Shown in pieces: positions 24,845-33,095 of a stretch of DNA of 64,000 nucleotides. Position 1 is the first letter of the stretch; each line of letters starts with the position of its first letter. A model generated the notes under the pieces. It was not told the origin of the DNA. It saw nothing but the letters and a program-made list of their open reading frames with translations, and did not search any database. Origin of the DNA: Streptomyces sp. RPT161 (lineage in GTDB: Bacteria; Actinomycetota; Actinomycetes; Streptomycetales; Streptomycetaceae); assembly GCF_027533845.1 (NCBI RefSeq), contig NZ_JAPZVN010000008.1, forward strand, positions 62,001-126,000, in the 5' to 3' direction. A program made the translations under genes and the position numbers.

Positions 24845-25534
24845 CTAGTCGGCCCGTAGCGGCCAGCGGCCGTCCACGACCGCGCCCGGGTCGCGCCGCC
24901 GCAGCCAGCCCTGGTAGCCCTCGGCCCACTCGCCGTACCAGACCACCTGGCGTCGGTGGAGATCCCAGGGCTCGGCGGCGGCTATTCGCGGATGCCGCTC
25001 GGCGAGCGCGCACGCGACCCGCACCGCCGCCAGCGCGTCCGCGCCCGCCTCGTGTGCGCCGTCGAGCAGGACGCCGTACTCCTGGCAGGCGGCCTGAAGC
25101 GTACGGGAGCCCTTGCGGTAGGGGTCGACCGCGCGGTCCACGGTGAGCGGATCGAGGACCGGCCCCACTTCGGTGCCGAGCGGCGGCAGCCCGTACCGGG
25201 TCAGCTCGGCGGCCAGCACGCTGAGGTCGTAACTGGCGTTGTACGCCACCACCGGCACCCCGTCCGCCCAGTACCCGGCGAGTGCCTCGGCTATCTCGGC
25301 CACCGCCTCCCGGGCCGGGCGCCCGGCGGAGCGGGCCCGCTCGGTGGTGATGCCGTGGATCCGGGCGGCGTCCGCGGGTATCGGCACCCCGGGGTCGACC
25401 AGCCAGGCGAGGCGCGTCACCGGCTCGCCCGCCTTGGCCTCCGTCACCGCGGCCGTGACGATCCGCGCCGTCGCCGGATCAGTGCCCGTGGTCTCCAGGT
25501 CGAACCCCACAAGCGGTTCCGTGTGCCACCCCAT
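24845..25534 (-). CDS. DEDDh-type 3'-5' exonuclease
   Basis: A 229-residue nuclease of the DnaQ/ribonuclease T superfamily. The catalytic acidic set is visible: D12 and E14 in FDLETTG, an Asp in YNASYDLSVL, and the His/Asp pair in HEAGADALAA. The C-terminal part ends with WYGEWAEGYQGWLRRR, a block seen in Streptomyces homologues. The start ATG (25534-25532) has GGGAGGGG about 9 nt upstream; a GTG three codons earlier is less good. Its target (DNA repair tail trimming, RNA or dinucleotides) cannot be told from sequence. Confidence 0.9.
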   Translation of the reverse strand: MGWHTEPLVGFDLETTGTDPATARIVTAAVTEAKAGEPVTRLAWLVDPGVPIPADAARIHGITTERARSAGRPAREAVAEIAEALAGYWADGVPVVAYNASYDLSVLAAELTRYGLPPLGTEVGPVLDPLTVDRAVDPYRKGSRTLQAACQEYGVLLDGAHEAGADALAAVRVACALAERHPRIAAAEPWDLHRRQVVWYGEWAEGYQGWLRRRDPGAVVDGRWPLRAD

Positions 25535-25614
25535 GCCGAGCACCCCTCCCGCAGTCTTTCGCCGGTGCGGTCACATCATCTCGTGCACCACTGACAGCCG
25601 GGCGGCGGTGGTCG

Positions 25615-26883
25615 CTAGGACACTGGGCGCGAATCCCCCCAAACGCCCTCGAACTCCTCGCGGTAGATCTCGAACAGCCCGTGCTCACCGTGCCGTTCGA
25701 GCGGCTCGCCGCCTTCTTCCTGCACCAGCTTCCGGCTACCGCCGCGCAGCACCAGCACCGGGGACTCCATGCCGCGCGCCCTGCGCAGGTAAGACTGGAC
25801 GACGGCGACGCCGTCCGCGCCGTCACCGTCGACCAGGTACGCGGTGAAGCGCGGTGTCTCGTCGAAGACCCGGATCTCGAAGGCGTCCGGGTCCCGCAGC
25901 CGGGCGCGGACCCGGCGCATGTGCATGATGTTCATCTCCACCGAGCGGCTGATCTCCCCACGCCCCAGGCCCAGTTCGCGCTCCCGGCGGCGGACCGCGC
26001 TGCTGGCGGGATTGAGGAACAGCAGCCGCACCCGGCACCCGGTCTCGGCGAGCCGCACCAGTCGGCGGCCGGAGAAGTTCTGCACCAGCACGTTCAACCC
26101 GATGCCGGTGGCGTCCAACCGCCGGGCGCCGCTGAACAGGTCCTCGGCGGGCATCTTGCGCAACAGCCGAACCCGGTCCGGATAGACGCCCACCACATCG
26201 GCGAAGCGGTCCCCGACGATCTCCTCCACGGCGTCCACCGGCAGCCGTCGGCCGGAGCCCGCCCAGGCGTCGCCGCCGAGCATGTCGATCAGCCGGGCCG
26301 CCGCGCGTTCGGCCTGCGCCAGCACCGTCTCGGACAGTGCCCGGTTGCGGTTGACGACGTGCCGGGCGACCTCCAACTCGTCCAGCACCAGTTCCAGTTC
26401 GCGCCGCTCGTCCAGGTACGGCTCGAAGCACGGCCAGTGCTGGACGACCAACTCCCGCAGTTGCGGCAGGGTCAGGAAGCTGAGCACGTTGTCGTCGGCC
26501 GGGTCGAGCAGATAGCCCTTGCGGCGGCTCACCTCCCGTACCGCGGCGGCCCGCTGCACCCACTCGTGTCCGGCCGGACCCGCCGCGGCCACGACCCATT
26601 CCTCGCCGTGCACCGGCTCGTAGATCGGCCGCAGCACCGCGCCGACCACGGCCCGCAGCCGCTGTTCGACGAGATTCAGCCATACGTAGGCCCGCCCCGC
26701 GCGCCGGGCGCGGGTGCGCACCTCGGCCCAGGCTTCGGCGCCCCAGTCCAGTTCTGGTCCGATGTCCAGTTTCACGCCCGCCTGTGCCAGGGAGACCGCG
26801 CCGGTCGTCCCGTCCGTGGTGCCGCCTTGGTTCTCCTGGTCACCGCCACCCGGCAGCACCAGACCTCCAGACGCCACCACCAC
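25615..26883 (-). CDS. SAV2148-type HEPN domain protein
   Basis: A 422-residue protein widely conserved in Streptomyces and usually named SAV2148-family HEPN protein. An N-terminal Gly-rich tail precedes a helical domain. RPIYEPVH (R85 to H92) has the R-X4-6-H spacing that marks active HEPN nucleases. The middle is helical. The region after about residue 290 (ETGCRVRLLFLNPAS, later FDETPRFTAYLVDGD and a VVQSYLRRARGMESPVLVLRGG block) looks like the phospholipase-D-like sensor domain of the DUF5919 group. An RNA-cutting stress role is therefore possible but not shown. Start: GTG 26883, first of three in a row, with GGGAGGG about 10 nt upstream. It is divergent from glgX. Confidence 0.85.
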   Translation of the reverse strand: MVVASGGLVLPGGGDQENQGGTTDGTTGAVSLAQAGVKLDIGPELDWGAEAWAEVRTRARRAGRAYVWLNLVEQRLRAVVGAVLRPIYEPVHGEEWVVAAAGPAGHEWVQRAAAVREVSRRKGYLLDPADDNVLSFLTLPQLRELVVQHWPCFEPYLDERRELELVLDELEVARHVVNRNRALSETVLAQAERAAARLIDMLGGDAWAGSGRRLPVDAVEEIVGDRFADVVGVYPDRVRLLRKMPAEDLFSGARRLDATGIGLNVLVQNFSGRRLVRLAETGCRVRLLFLNPASSAVRRRERELGLGRGEISRSVEMNIMHMRRVRARLRDPDAFEIRVFDETPRFTAYLVDGDGADGVAVVQSYLRRARGMESPVLVLRGGSRKLVQEEGGEPLERHGEHGLFEIYREEFEGVWGDSRPVS

Positions 26884-27137
26884 ACCGCCTTTCCCTCCCC
26901 CGTCCACGATCAAGGAAGGGTACTGCGGGCGCGGGACACGTCGCAGCGTTACGGACGCGACTTCACGACATTCACGGCTTCGTAATCCAGCCATGGCCCG
27001 TTCGGCGGGCCGCCGTTCGGCCACCCGTTCAGGGGAAGATCTTGCGAAAACGGACATCCAGGCGGTCATGTGAGCGAGGATGCTCGGGGTACGGCGCCCT
27101 CTTGGTGCCCGCCAACTTGAGTGGAAGAGTCGACGAC

Positions 27138-29282
27138 ATGCAGGTCTGGCCGGGACAGACGTACCCCCTCGGCGCCACCTACGACGGTGCCGGGACCAAC
27201 TTCGCGGTCTTCTCCGAGGTGGCGGACCGCATCGAGCTGTGCCTGCTGCACGACGACGGCTCGGAGACGGCCGTCGAACTGCGGGAGAGCGACGCGTTCG
27301 TCCGCCACGCCTACATCCCGGGGGTGATGCCGGGCCAGCGGTACGGCTTCCGGGTGCACGGGCCTTACGACCCGGCGCGCGGCCACCGCTGCAACTCCGC
27401 CAAGTTGCTGCTCGACCCCTACGCCAAGGCGATGAGCGGCACCATCGACTGGCACGAGGCCGTCTACGGCTACCGGTTCGACCGGCCGGACGCGCGCAAC
27501 GACCTGGACTCGGCGCCGCACACGATGACGTCGGTGGTCATCAATCCGTTCTTCGACTGGTCCGACGACCGGCCGCCGCGCATCGACTACCACCGCACCG
27601 TGCTCTACGAGGCGCATGTCAAGGGCCTGACGATGCTGCACCCCGGTCTGCCGGAGGAGGTGCGCGGCACCTATGCGGCGCTGGCCCACCCGGCGGTGAT
27701 CGAGCACCTCGTGGAACTCGGCGTCACCGCCCTGGAGCTGATGCCGATTCAGCAGTTCGTCACCGACAACCGGCTGGTGGACGAGGGGCTCACCAACTAC
27801 TGGGGCTACAACACCATCGGCTTCTTCGCACCGCACAACGCCTACGCCTCGATGGGTGACCGCGGCCAGCAGGTGCTGGAGTTCAAGACGGCGGTCCGCG
27901 CCCTGCACGCCGCCGGGATCGAGGTGATCCTGGACGTCGTCTACAACCACACGGCGGAGGGCAACCACCTCGGCCCCACGCTGTCGCTGCGCGGCCTGGA
28001 CAACGCCTCGTACTACCGGCTGGAGCCGGACAAGAGGTACTACACCGACACCACGGGCACCGGCAACTCCCTGCTGATGCGCAGCCCGCACACCCTCCAG
28101 ATGATCATGGACTCGCTGCGCTACTGGGTGACCGAGATGCATGTCGACGGGTTCCGCTTCGACCTGGCGTCCACCCTGGCCCGGCAGTTCCACGAGGTGG
28201 ACCGGCTGTCGTCGTTCTTCGACCTGGTCCAGCAGGACCCGGTGGTCAGCCAGGTCAAGCTGATCGCCGAGCCCTGGGACCTCGGCGAGGGCGGCTACCA
28301 GGTGGGCAACTTCCCACCGCTGTGGACCGAGTGGAACGGCGCGTACCGCGACACCGTGCGGGACCTGTGGCGCGGTGAGCCCGCCCGGCTCGCCGAGTTC
28401 GGCTCCCGGCTGACCGGCTCCTCCGACCTGTACCAGGACGACGGCCGCCGTCCGCTCGCCTCCATCAACTTCGTCACCTGCCATGACGGCTTCACCCTGC
28501 ACGACCTGGTCAGCTACAACGAGAAGCACAACGAGGCCAACGGCGAGGGCAACCGGGACGGGGAGAGCTACAACCGCTCGTGCAACCACGGCGTCGAGGG
28601 ACCCACCGACGACGAGGACGTGCTGGCGCTGCGCGGCCGGCAGATGCGCAACTTCGTCGCCACGCTGATGCTGTCGCAGGGCGTGCCGATGATCTCGCAC
28701 GGCGACGAGTTCGGCCGCAGCCAGGGAGGCAACAACAACGCCTACTGCCAGGACTCGGAGTTGACGTGGGTGCCCTGGCCCAAGGGGGCGGAGAGCGGCA
28801 GCGGCGGCACGGCGGACGACGAGGCGCTGCGCATGCTGGAGTTCACCCGCACCATGGTGTGGCTGCGCCGCGACCATCCGGTCTTCCGCCGCCGCCGGTT
28901 CTTCCACGGCCGCCCCGTCGAGGGCACCCACGACGACCTCTCCGACATCGCCTGGTTCACCCCGGAGGGTGAGGAGATGACACAGCGGGACTGGCAGGCG
29001 GCGCACGCCCGTTCGCTGGTGGTCTTCCTCAACGGGCAGGCGATCTCCGAGCCGGGGCCGCGCGGCGAGAAGATCACCGACGCGTCCTTCCTGCTGATGT
29101 TCAACGCCCACCAGGCCGCCATGGAGTTCGTGGTTCCGATCAACCACGGCACGCAGTGGCAGGTCGTGGTGGACACGGCCGTACCGGACGGGGTACCGCC
29201 CGGCACCGGCCGCAAGGTCCAGGCGGGCGACCGGCTGCGGCTGGTGGACCGCAGTCTGGTGGTGCTGATGCGCCCGGCGTGA
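27138..29282 (+). CDS. glgX: Glycogen debranching enzyme GlgX
   Basis: A 714-residue isoamylase-type GH13 enzyme that cuts alpha-1,6 branches of glycogen limit dextrin. The catalytic set is D342 (FRFDLA), E378 (IAEPWD) and D450 (CHDGF). An N-terminal CBM48-like domain begins at residue 1 with WPGQTYPLGATYDGAGTNFAVFS, followed by the (beta/alpha)8 barrel and a C-terminal beta domain. It provides linear chains for TreY downstream, so glgX-treY-treZ together convert glycogen to trehalose. Start ATG 27138 is preceded by a weak GGAAG. It is 32 bp from treY and divergent from the HEPN gene. Confidence 0.93.
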   Translation: MQVWPGQTYPLGATYDGAGTNFAVFSEVADRIELCLLHDDGSETAVELRESDAFVRHAYIPGVMPGQRYGFRVHGPYDPARGHRCNSAKLLLDPYAKAMSGTIDWHEAVYGYRFDRPDARNDLDSAPHTMTSVVINPFFDWSDDRPPRIDYHRTVLYEAHVKGLTMLHPGLPEEVRGTYAALAHPAVIEHLVELGVTALELMPIQQFVTDNRLVDEGLTNYWGYNTIGFFAPHNAYASMGDRGQQVLEFKTAVRALHAAGIEVILDVVYNHTAEGNHLGPTLSLRGLDNASYYRLEPDKRYYTDTTGTGNSLLMRSPHTLQMIMDSLRYWVTEMHVDGFRFDLASTLARQFHEVDRLSSFFDLVQQDPVVSQVKLIAEPWDLGEGGYQVGNFPPLWTEWNGAYRDTVRDLWRGEPARLAEFGSRLTGSSDLYQDDGRRPLASINFVTCHDGFTLHDLVSYNEKHNEANGEGNRDGESYNRSCNHGVEGPTDDEDVLALRGRQMRNFVATLMLSQGVPMISHGDEFGRSQGGNNNAYCQDSELTWVPWPKGAESGSGGTADDEALRMLEFTRTMVWLRRDHPVFRRRRFFHGRPVEGTHDDLSDIAWFTPEGEEMTQRDWQAAHARSLVVFLNGQAISEPGPRGEKITDASFLLMFNAHQAAMEFVVPINHGTQWQVVVDTAVPDGVPPGTGRKVQAGDRLRLVDRSLVVLMRPA

Positions 29283-29314
29283 CAGCGTAGAGTTCGACGA
29301 CGGGAAGGCAGTTG

Positions 29315-31702
29315 ATGAGCGACGACCTGCCGGGCGCCGTGCCGCCCACCGCGACCTACCGTCTGCAACTTCGGCCGGAGTTCCCCTTCCGCGCCGCCGA
29401 GGAGGCGGTCCCGTACCTGGCCCGCCTGGGGGTGTCGCATCTGCACCTGTCCCCGGTCCTTGAGGCGGCCCCGGGGTCCAGCCACGGCTACGACGTCACC
29501 GACCACACCCGGGTGCGCGCGGAGCTCGGCGGCGAGGAGGGACTGCGGTCGCTGTCCCGCACCGCGCGGGCGCACGGTCTGGGGCTGGTCCTGGACACGG
29601 TGCCCAACCACATGGCGGTGCCGGTGCCGGAGCGGCTGAACCGGCCGCTGTGGGAGGTGCTGCGGGACGGCCCGGACAGCCCGTACGCCCGCTGGTTCGA
29701 CATCGACTGGCAGGCGGGCCAGGGCAAGGTGCTGCTGCCGGTGCTCGGCGGACGGCTCGGCGACGAGCTGCCCGCGCTGCGCGTCGACGCCGATCGCGGC
29801 GAACTTCGCTACCACGACCACGCGTTCCCGCTGCGCCCGGGCACCGAGCGGCTGCCGCTGCCCGAGCTGCTAGACGCGCAGCACTACCGGCTCGCCTGGT
29901 GGCGGTTGGCCCGTACCGAGCTGAACTACCGGCGCTTCTTCACCATTTCGCAGCTCATCGGGGTGCGGGTGGAGCACCCCGAGGTGTTCGACGCCAGCCA
30001 CGCCACCCTGCTGCGGCTGCTGCGCGACGGGGTGGCCGACGGCCTGCGCATCGACCACCCCGACGGACTCGCCGACCCCGCAGGCTACTTGGAGCGGCTG
30101 CGCAAGGCGTCCGGCGGCCGGTGGACCGTGGTGGAGAAGATCCTGTGCGGTGACGAACGGCTTCCGGACGACTGGGCCTGCGCGGGCACCACCGGCTATG
30201 ACGCGCTGCGCCGGATCGACGGCCTGTTCACCGACCCGGCGGGCGTCGCCGAACTGACCGCCGTCTACCACGATTTCGCCGCCCCCGAGCCCGACCTGGG
30301 CGGCGACTGGGAGGCGACCGCGCGACGGGCCGCGTACCAGGTGGTCACCGGCGCGCTGGCCGCCGAGGTCGAGCGGCTGGTCCGCACCGCCGACCGCCTC
30401 TGCCGCGCCCGCCTCGACCTGGCCGACCACGCCCCCTGGGCGCTGCGCACCGCGCTGCGGGAGCTGCTGGTACGGCTGCCGGTGTACCGGCCGTACCCGG
30501 GTCGGCGGGAGTCGGCCGAGGTGCTCCAGGAGGCGGCCGAGGGCGCCCGTGGCGGCTTCACGGTGCCCGAGGAGGCCCACGCGGTCGACGTGGTGCGGGA
30601 CCTGGCGCTCGGGCGGCTGGGGCGCGGGGGCGACCACGACGACTTCGCGGCCCGGTTCGCGCAGGTCGCCTCCGCGTTGCACGCCAAGTCCACCGAGGAC
30701 GCGGCCTTCTACCGCTATGTGCCGCTGCTGTCGCTGAACGAGGTGGGCGGGTCCCCCGAGCGGCCCGGCACCTCCCCCGACGCCTTTCACGCCTTCTGCG
30801 CCCGGCTGGCGCGCGACTGGCCGGAGACCGGGACCGTTCTGTCCACCCATGACACCAAGCGCAGCGCGGACGTACGCGCCAGGCTGGCCGTGCTGTCCGA
30901 ACTGCCGGGCGAGTGGGCCGATCTCCTGGCCGAGGTCCACGCACAGGCCGTTGCGCCGCCCGACCGGCACCTGGCGTACGCGGTGTGGCAGACCGCCCTG
31001 GGCATCGGTTCCATCCGCCCGGAACGGCTGGTTCCGGCGGTGCTGAAGTCGGAGCGCGAGGCCGGGCTGCGCACCAGCTGGACCGAGCCCGACGAGGGGT
31101 ACGAGCGGGCGGTGGAGGCCTTCGTACGGTCCGGGCCGTGCGGGCCGCCAGGGCAGGCCCTGGCCCGCTTCAACCGCCGGATCGACGGCCACGCGCGGGC
31201 CAACGTCCTGGGCGCGGCGCTGGTCCACCTCACCATGCCGGGCGTGCCCGACCTGTACCAGGGCACGGAGGGCGTGTACGGCGCGCTGGTGGACCCGGAC
31301 AACCGGGCTCCGGTGCGCCTCCTGCCCGACCTGCTGGCCGAGTTGGACAACGGCGCCGCCCCACGCGGCCTGGACCAGGAGAAGCGGCGGTTGACGGCGG
31401 CGGCGCTACGGCTGCGCCGGGGGTGCCCCGAGGCCTTCGACGCCCGTGGCACGTATCAGCCGCTGTCCGCCGAGGGCCCGGCGGCCGGGCACTGTGTGGC
31501 GTTCTGCCGGACGGGCCGGGTGGTCAGCGTGGTCACCCGGCTCAGCAGCCGCCTGGAGGCGGCGGGCGGCTGGCGCGGTACCCGGCTGCGTCTGCCGCCC
31601 GGCCGCTGGCGCTCGCCGCTGACCGGTCAGGAGGTCGAGGGGGAGGCCGACTTGGCACGACTGCTCGGCGACCTCCCGGTGGCTCTGCTACGGCTCGTGT
31701 GA
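29315..31702 (+). CDS. treY: Malto-oligosyltrehalose synthase
   Basis: A 795-residue GH13 enzyme that turns the reducing-end alpha-1,4 bond of a malto-oligosaccharide into a trehalose alpha,alpha-1,1 bond. Typical blocks are ATYRLQL at the start, SPVLEAAPGSSHGYDVTDH, LGLVLDTVPNHMA, RIDHPDGLADP with the nucleophile Asp, VVEKIL with the acid Glu, and STHDTKRSADVRAR. The length is normal. Start ATG 29315 has GGGAAGG 7 nt upstream; a TTG just before it is not used. TreZ acts next in the pathway, but its gene is separated by two other genes. Confidence 0.95.
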   Translation: MSDDLPGAVPPTATYRLQLRPEFPFRAAEEAVPYLARLGVSHLHLSPVLEAAPGSSHGYDVTDHTRVRAELGGEEGLRSLSRTARAHGLGLVLDTVPNHMAVPVPERLNRPLWEVLRDGPDSPYARWFDIDWQAGQGKVLLPVLGGRLGDELPALRVDADRGELRYHDHAFPLRPGTERLPLPELLDAQHYRLAWWRLARTELNYRRFFTISQLIGVRVEHPEVFDASHATLLRLLRDGVADGLRIDHPDGLADPAGYLERLRKASGGRWTVVEKILCGDERLPDDWACAGTTGYDALRRIDGLFTDPAGVAELTAVYHDFAAPEPDLGGDWEATARRAAYQVVTGALAAEVERLVRTADRLCRARLDLADHAPWALRTALRELLVRLPVYRPYPGRRESAEVLQEAAEGARGGFTVPEEAHAVDVVRDLALGRLGRGGDHDDFAARFAQVASALHAKSTEDAAFYRYVPLLSLNEVGGSPERPGTSPDAFHAFCARLARDWPETGTVLSTHDTKRSADVRARLAVLSELPGEWADLLAEVHAQAVAPPDRHLAYAVWQTALGIGSIRPERLVPAVLKSEREAGLRTSWTEPDEGYERAVEAFVRSGPCGPPGQALARFNRRIDGHARANVLGAALVHLTMPGVPDLYQGTEGVYGALVDPDNRAPVRLLPDLLAELDNGAAPRGLDQEKRRLTAAALRLRRGCPEAFDARGTYQPLSAEGPAAGHCVAFCRTGRVVSVVTRLSSRLEAAGGWRGTRLRLPPGRWRSPLTGQEVEGEADLARLLGDLPVALLRLV

Positions 31703-31732
31703 CGCCCTGGCCGTCACGTACTGTCGGGCACC

Positions 31733-32242
31733 ATGCGTGAGGAACAGCAGATGGCAAGAGTGGTCTACACCAAGTACGACGGCTCGCTGCACTGGCACCA
31801 CTACGCGACACGGCTCGGCGAGGACGAGCACGGCGTGTGGCTGGGCTGCCGGGCAGGGAACACCGCGCAGCGGGGCCATGAGCCGCCGATAACCTACGAG
31901 CACGCGTTCGTGCTGCTCTTTCCCCGGGACGCTTGGTGGACGGCCGCCTTCAACGCGGCTCCCAACAGGACCGAGATCTACTGCGACATCTCCACGGTGC
32001 CGCGCTGGCAGGACGGCGTGGTCACCATGGTCGACCTCGACCTCGACGTGGTCCGCCGCCGTGACGGTTCGCTGTTCATCGACGACGAGGACGAGTTCGC
32101 CGAGCACCGGGTGCGCTACGGGTACCCGGCCCAGGTGGTCGAGAACGCCGAGCGGGCCGCCCAGTGGCTGATGAAGTCGATCGGCGAGCGCGCGGAACCC
32201 TTCACGGACGGCTACCGGAAGTGGCTCTCCCTGGTCGAGTGA
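31733..32242 (+). CDS. DUF402 domain protein
   Basis: A 169-residue protein of the DUF402 family. The conserved block is GSLHWHHYATRLGEDEHGVWLG, later YCDISTVPRWQDG and VTMVDLDLDVVRRRDGSLFIDDEDEF. DUF402 proteins include nucleotide or cofactor phosphatases in some pathways, but no activity is assigned to this branch. ATG 31733 follows TACTGT by 8 nt with no ribosome site, so it may be leaderless. A second ATG at 31751 has GAGGA in front and is an alternative start of 163 residues. It follows treY by 30 bp but is not obviously part of trehalose synthesis. Confidence 0.85.
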   Translation: MREEQQMARVVYTKYDGSLHWHHYATRLGEDEHGVWLGCRAGNTAQRGHEPPITYEHAFVLLFPRDAWWTAAFNAAPNRTEIYCDISTVPRWQDGVVTMVDLDLDVVRRRDGSLFIDDEDEFAEHRVRYGYPAQVVENAERAAQWLMKSIGERAEPFTDGYRKWLSLVE

Positions 32243-32377
32243 GCGGCGGTCAACCCGCCGGAGGACGGTCAACCGGCGTCTGTGGCACGGCCTTTGGCCA
32301 ACGCGCCGGACGCCGCACGGCTGGCGTACGCCGCATCGCCGGGCCGGCGGCCCGCCGGTCAACGCCCGGCGAGACGC

Positions 32378-32923
32378 CTAGCGGGCGGAGAGGCGGAAGC
32401 CGATGCGGCCGAAGGTCACCAGGTCGCCGGGGCGCACCGCGGCGGCACCGGTCAGCCGCTGCCCGTTGACCCAGGTGCCGTTCATCGACCCGAGGTCACG
32501 CAGCACCCAGACGTCTCCCTCGCGGCGCAGCTCGGCGTGCGCCCGGGACACCGAGTCGTCGCCTATGCGCAGCCCCGAGGCGTGGTCCCGGCCGATCCGC
32601 AGCGGAAACGGGCCGGGCTCCGGCAGCATCAGCTTCGGCAACCGCTCGGCCCACCAAGCCCTGCGCAGCCGCATGGTGAAGGCGGAGGCGGTGCTGACGA
32701 CGCCGGTCGCCCAGCGGGTCATCCGGCCGCCGGACGGCAGGTCGTGGACAAGGGCGTCGAGCTCGCCCTGGCCACGCGCGGTGATGGCGAGTTCCATCCG
32801 CTGCAGGAACGTTTCGTGGGACAGCCGTCCACGGACGGCGTTCTCCTTTAGCACCTCGATGGCACGGTCCCGGTCGGCGTCCGAAGGCCGGTCGGAATGC
32901 GTCTGGAACTCAGATGACGTCAC
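32378..32923 (-). CDS. DUF1707 and FHA domain protein
   Basis: A 181-residue protein. Residues about 10-65 match DUF1707 (ASDxDR-type text here SDADRDRAIEVLKENAVRGRL), a small helical domain frequent in actinobacterial membrane and signalling proteins. Residues about 95-181 are an FHA domain with IGRDHAS, SVSRAHAEL and GSMNGTWVNG, whose Ser, Arg and Asn bind phosphothreonine. It has no membrane span, so it is a cytosolic adaptor, probably read by Ser/Thr kinases. Start: GTG 32923, leaderless, supported by TGGACA, a 17-bp spacer and CAGAAT upstream. It divides treY from treZ and runs opposite to both. Confidence 0.88.
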   Translation of the reverse strand: MTSSEFQTHSDRPSDADRDRAIEVLKENAVRGRLSHETFLQRMELAITARGQGELDALVHDLPSGGRMTRWATGVVSTASAFTMRLRRAWWAERLPKLMLPEPGPFPLRIGRDHASGLRIGDDSVSRAHAELRREGDVWVLRDLGSMNGTWVNGQRLTGAAAVRPGDLVTFGRIGFRLSAR

Positions 32924-32930
32924 AGGTGGG

Positions 32931-32959
32931 ATTCTGCGGTGCCGATCACGGAGTGTCCA
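32931..32959 (-). promoter_or_regulatory. Vegetative-type promoter of the FHA gene
   Basis: On the minus strand, TGGACA (32959-32954) is followed by a 17-bp spacer and CAGAAT (32936-32931), ending 7 nt before the GTG at 32923. This is the clearest -35/-10 pair I found in the window. The transcription start would coincide with or nearly coincide with the GTG. Confidence 0.6.
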
Positions 32960-33095
32960 GCGGACCAGTACCCGCGGGCATCGGCCGACAACGGCCCGAC
33001 CGATCGTGTAAGGGCGCCGCGTTGACGGGGTACATACCGTCAGATCGCCCGCGCACACCGGGGCACGCCGGAGCACGCCCGTAGGGAGGACGACG

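Noticed and set aside
27066-29147. Long minus-strand frame opposite glgX
   Set aside because: Antisense of glgX with biased residues and no recognisable fold.
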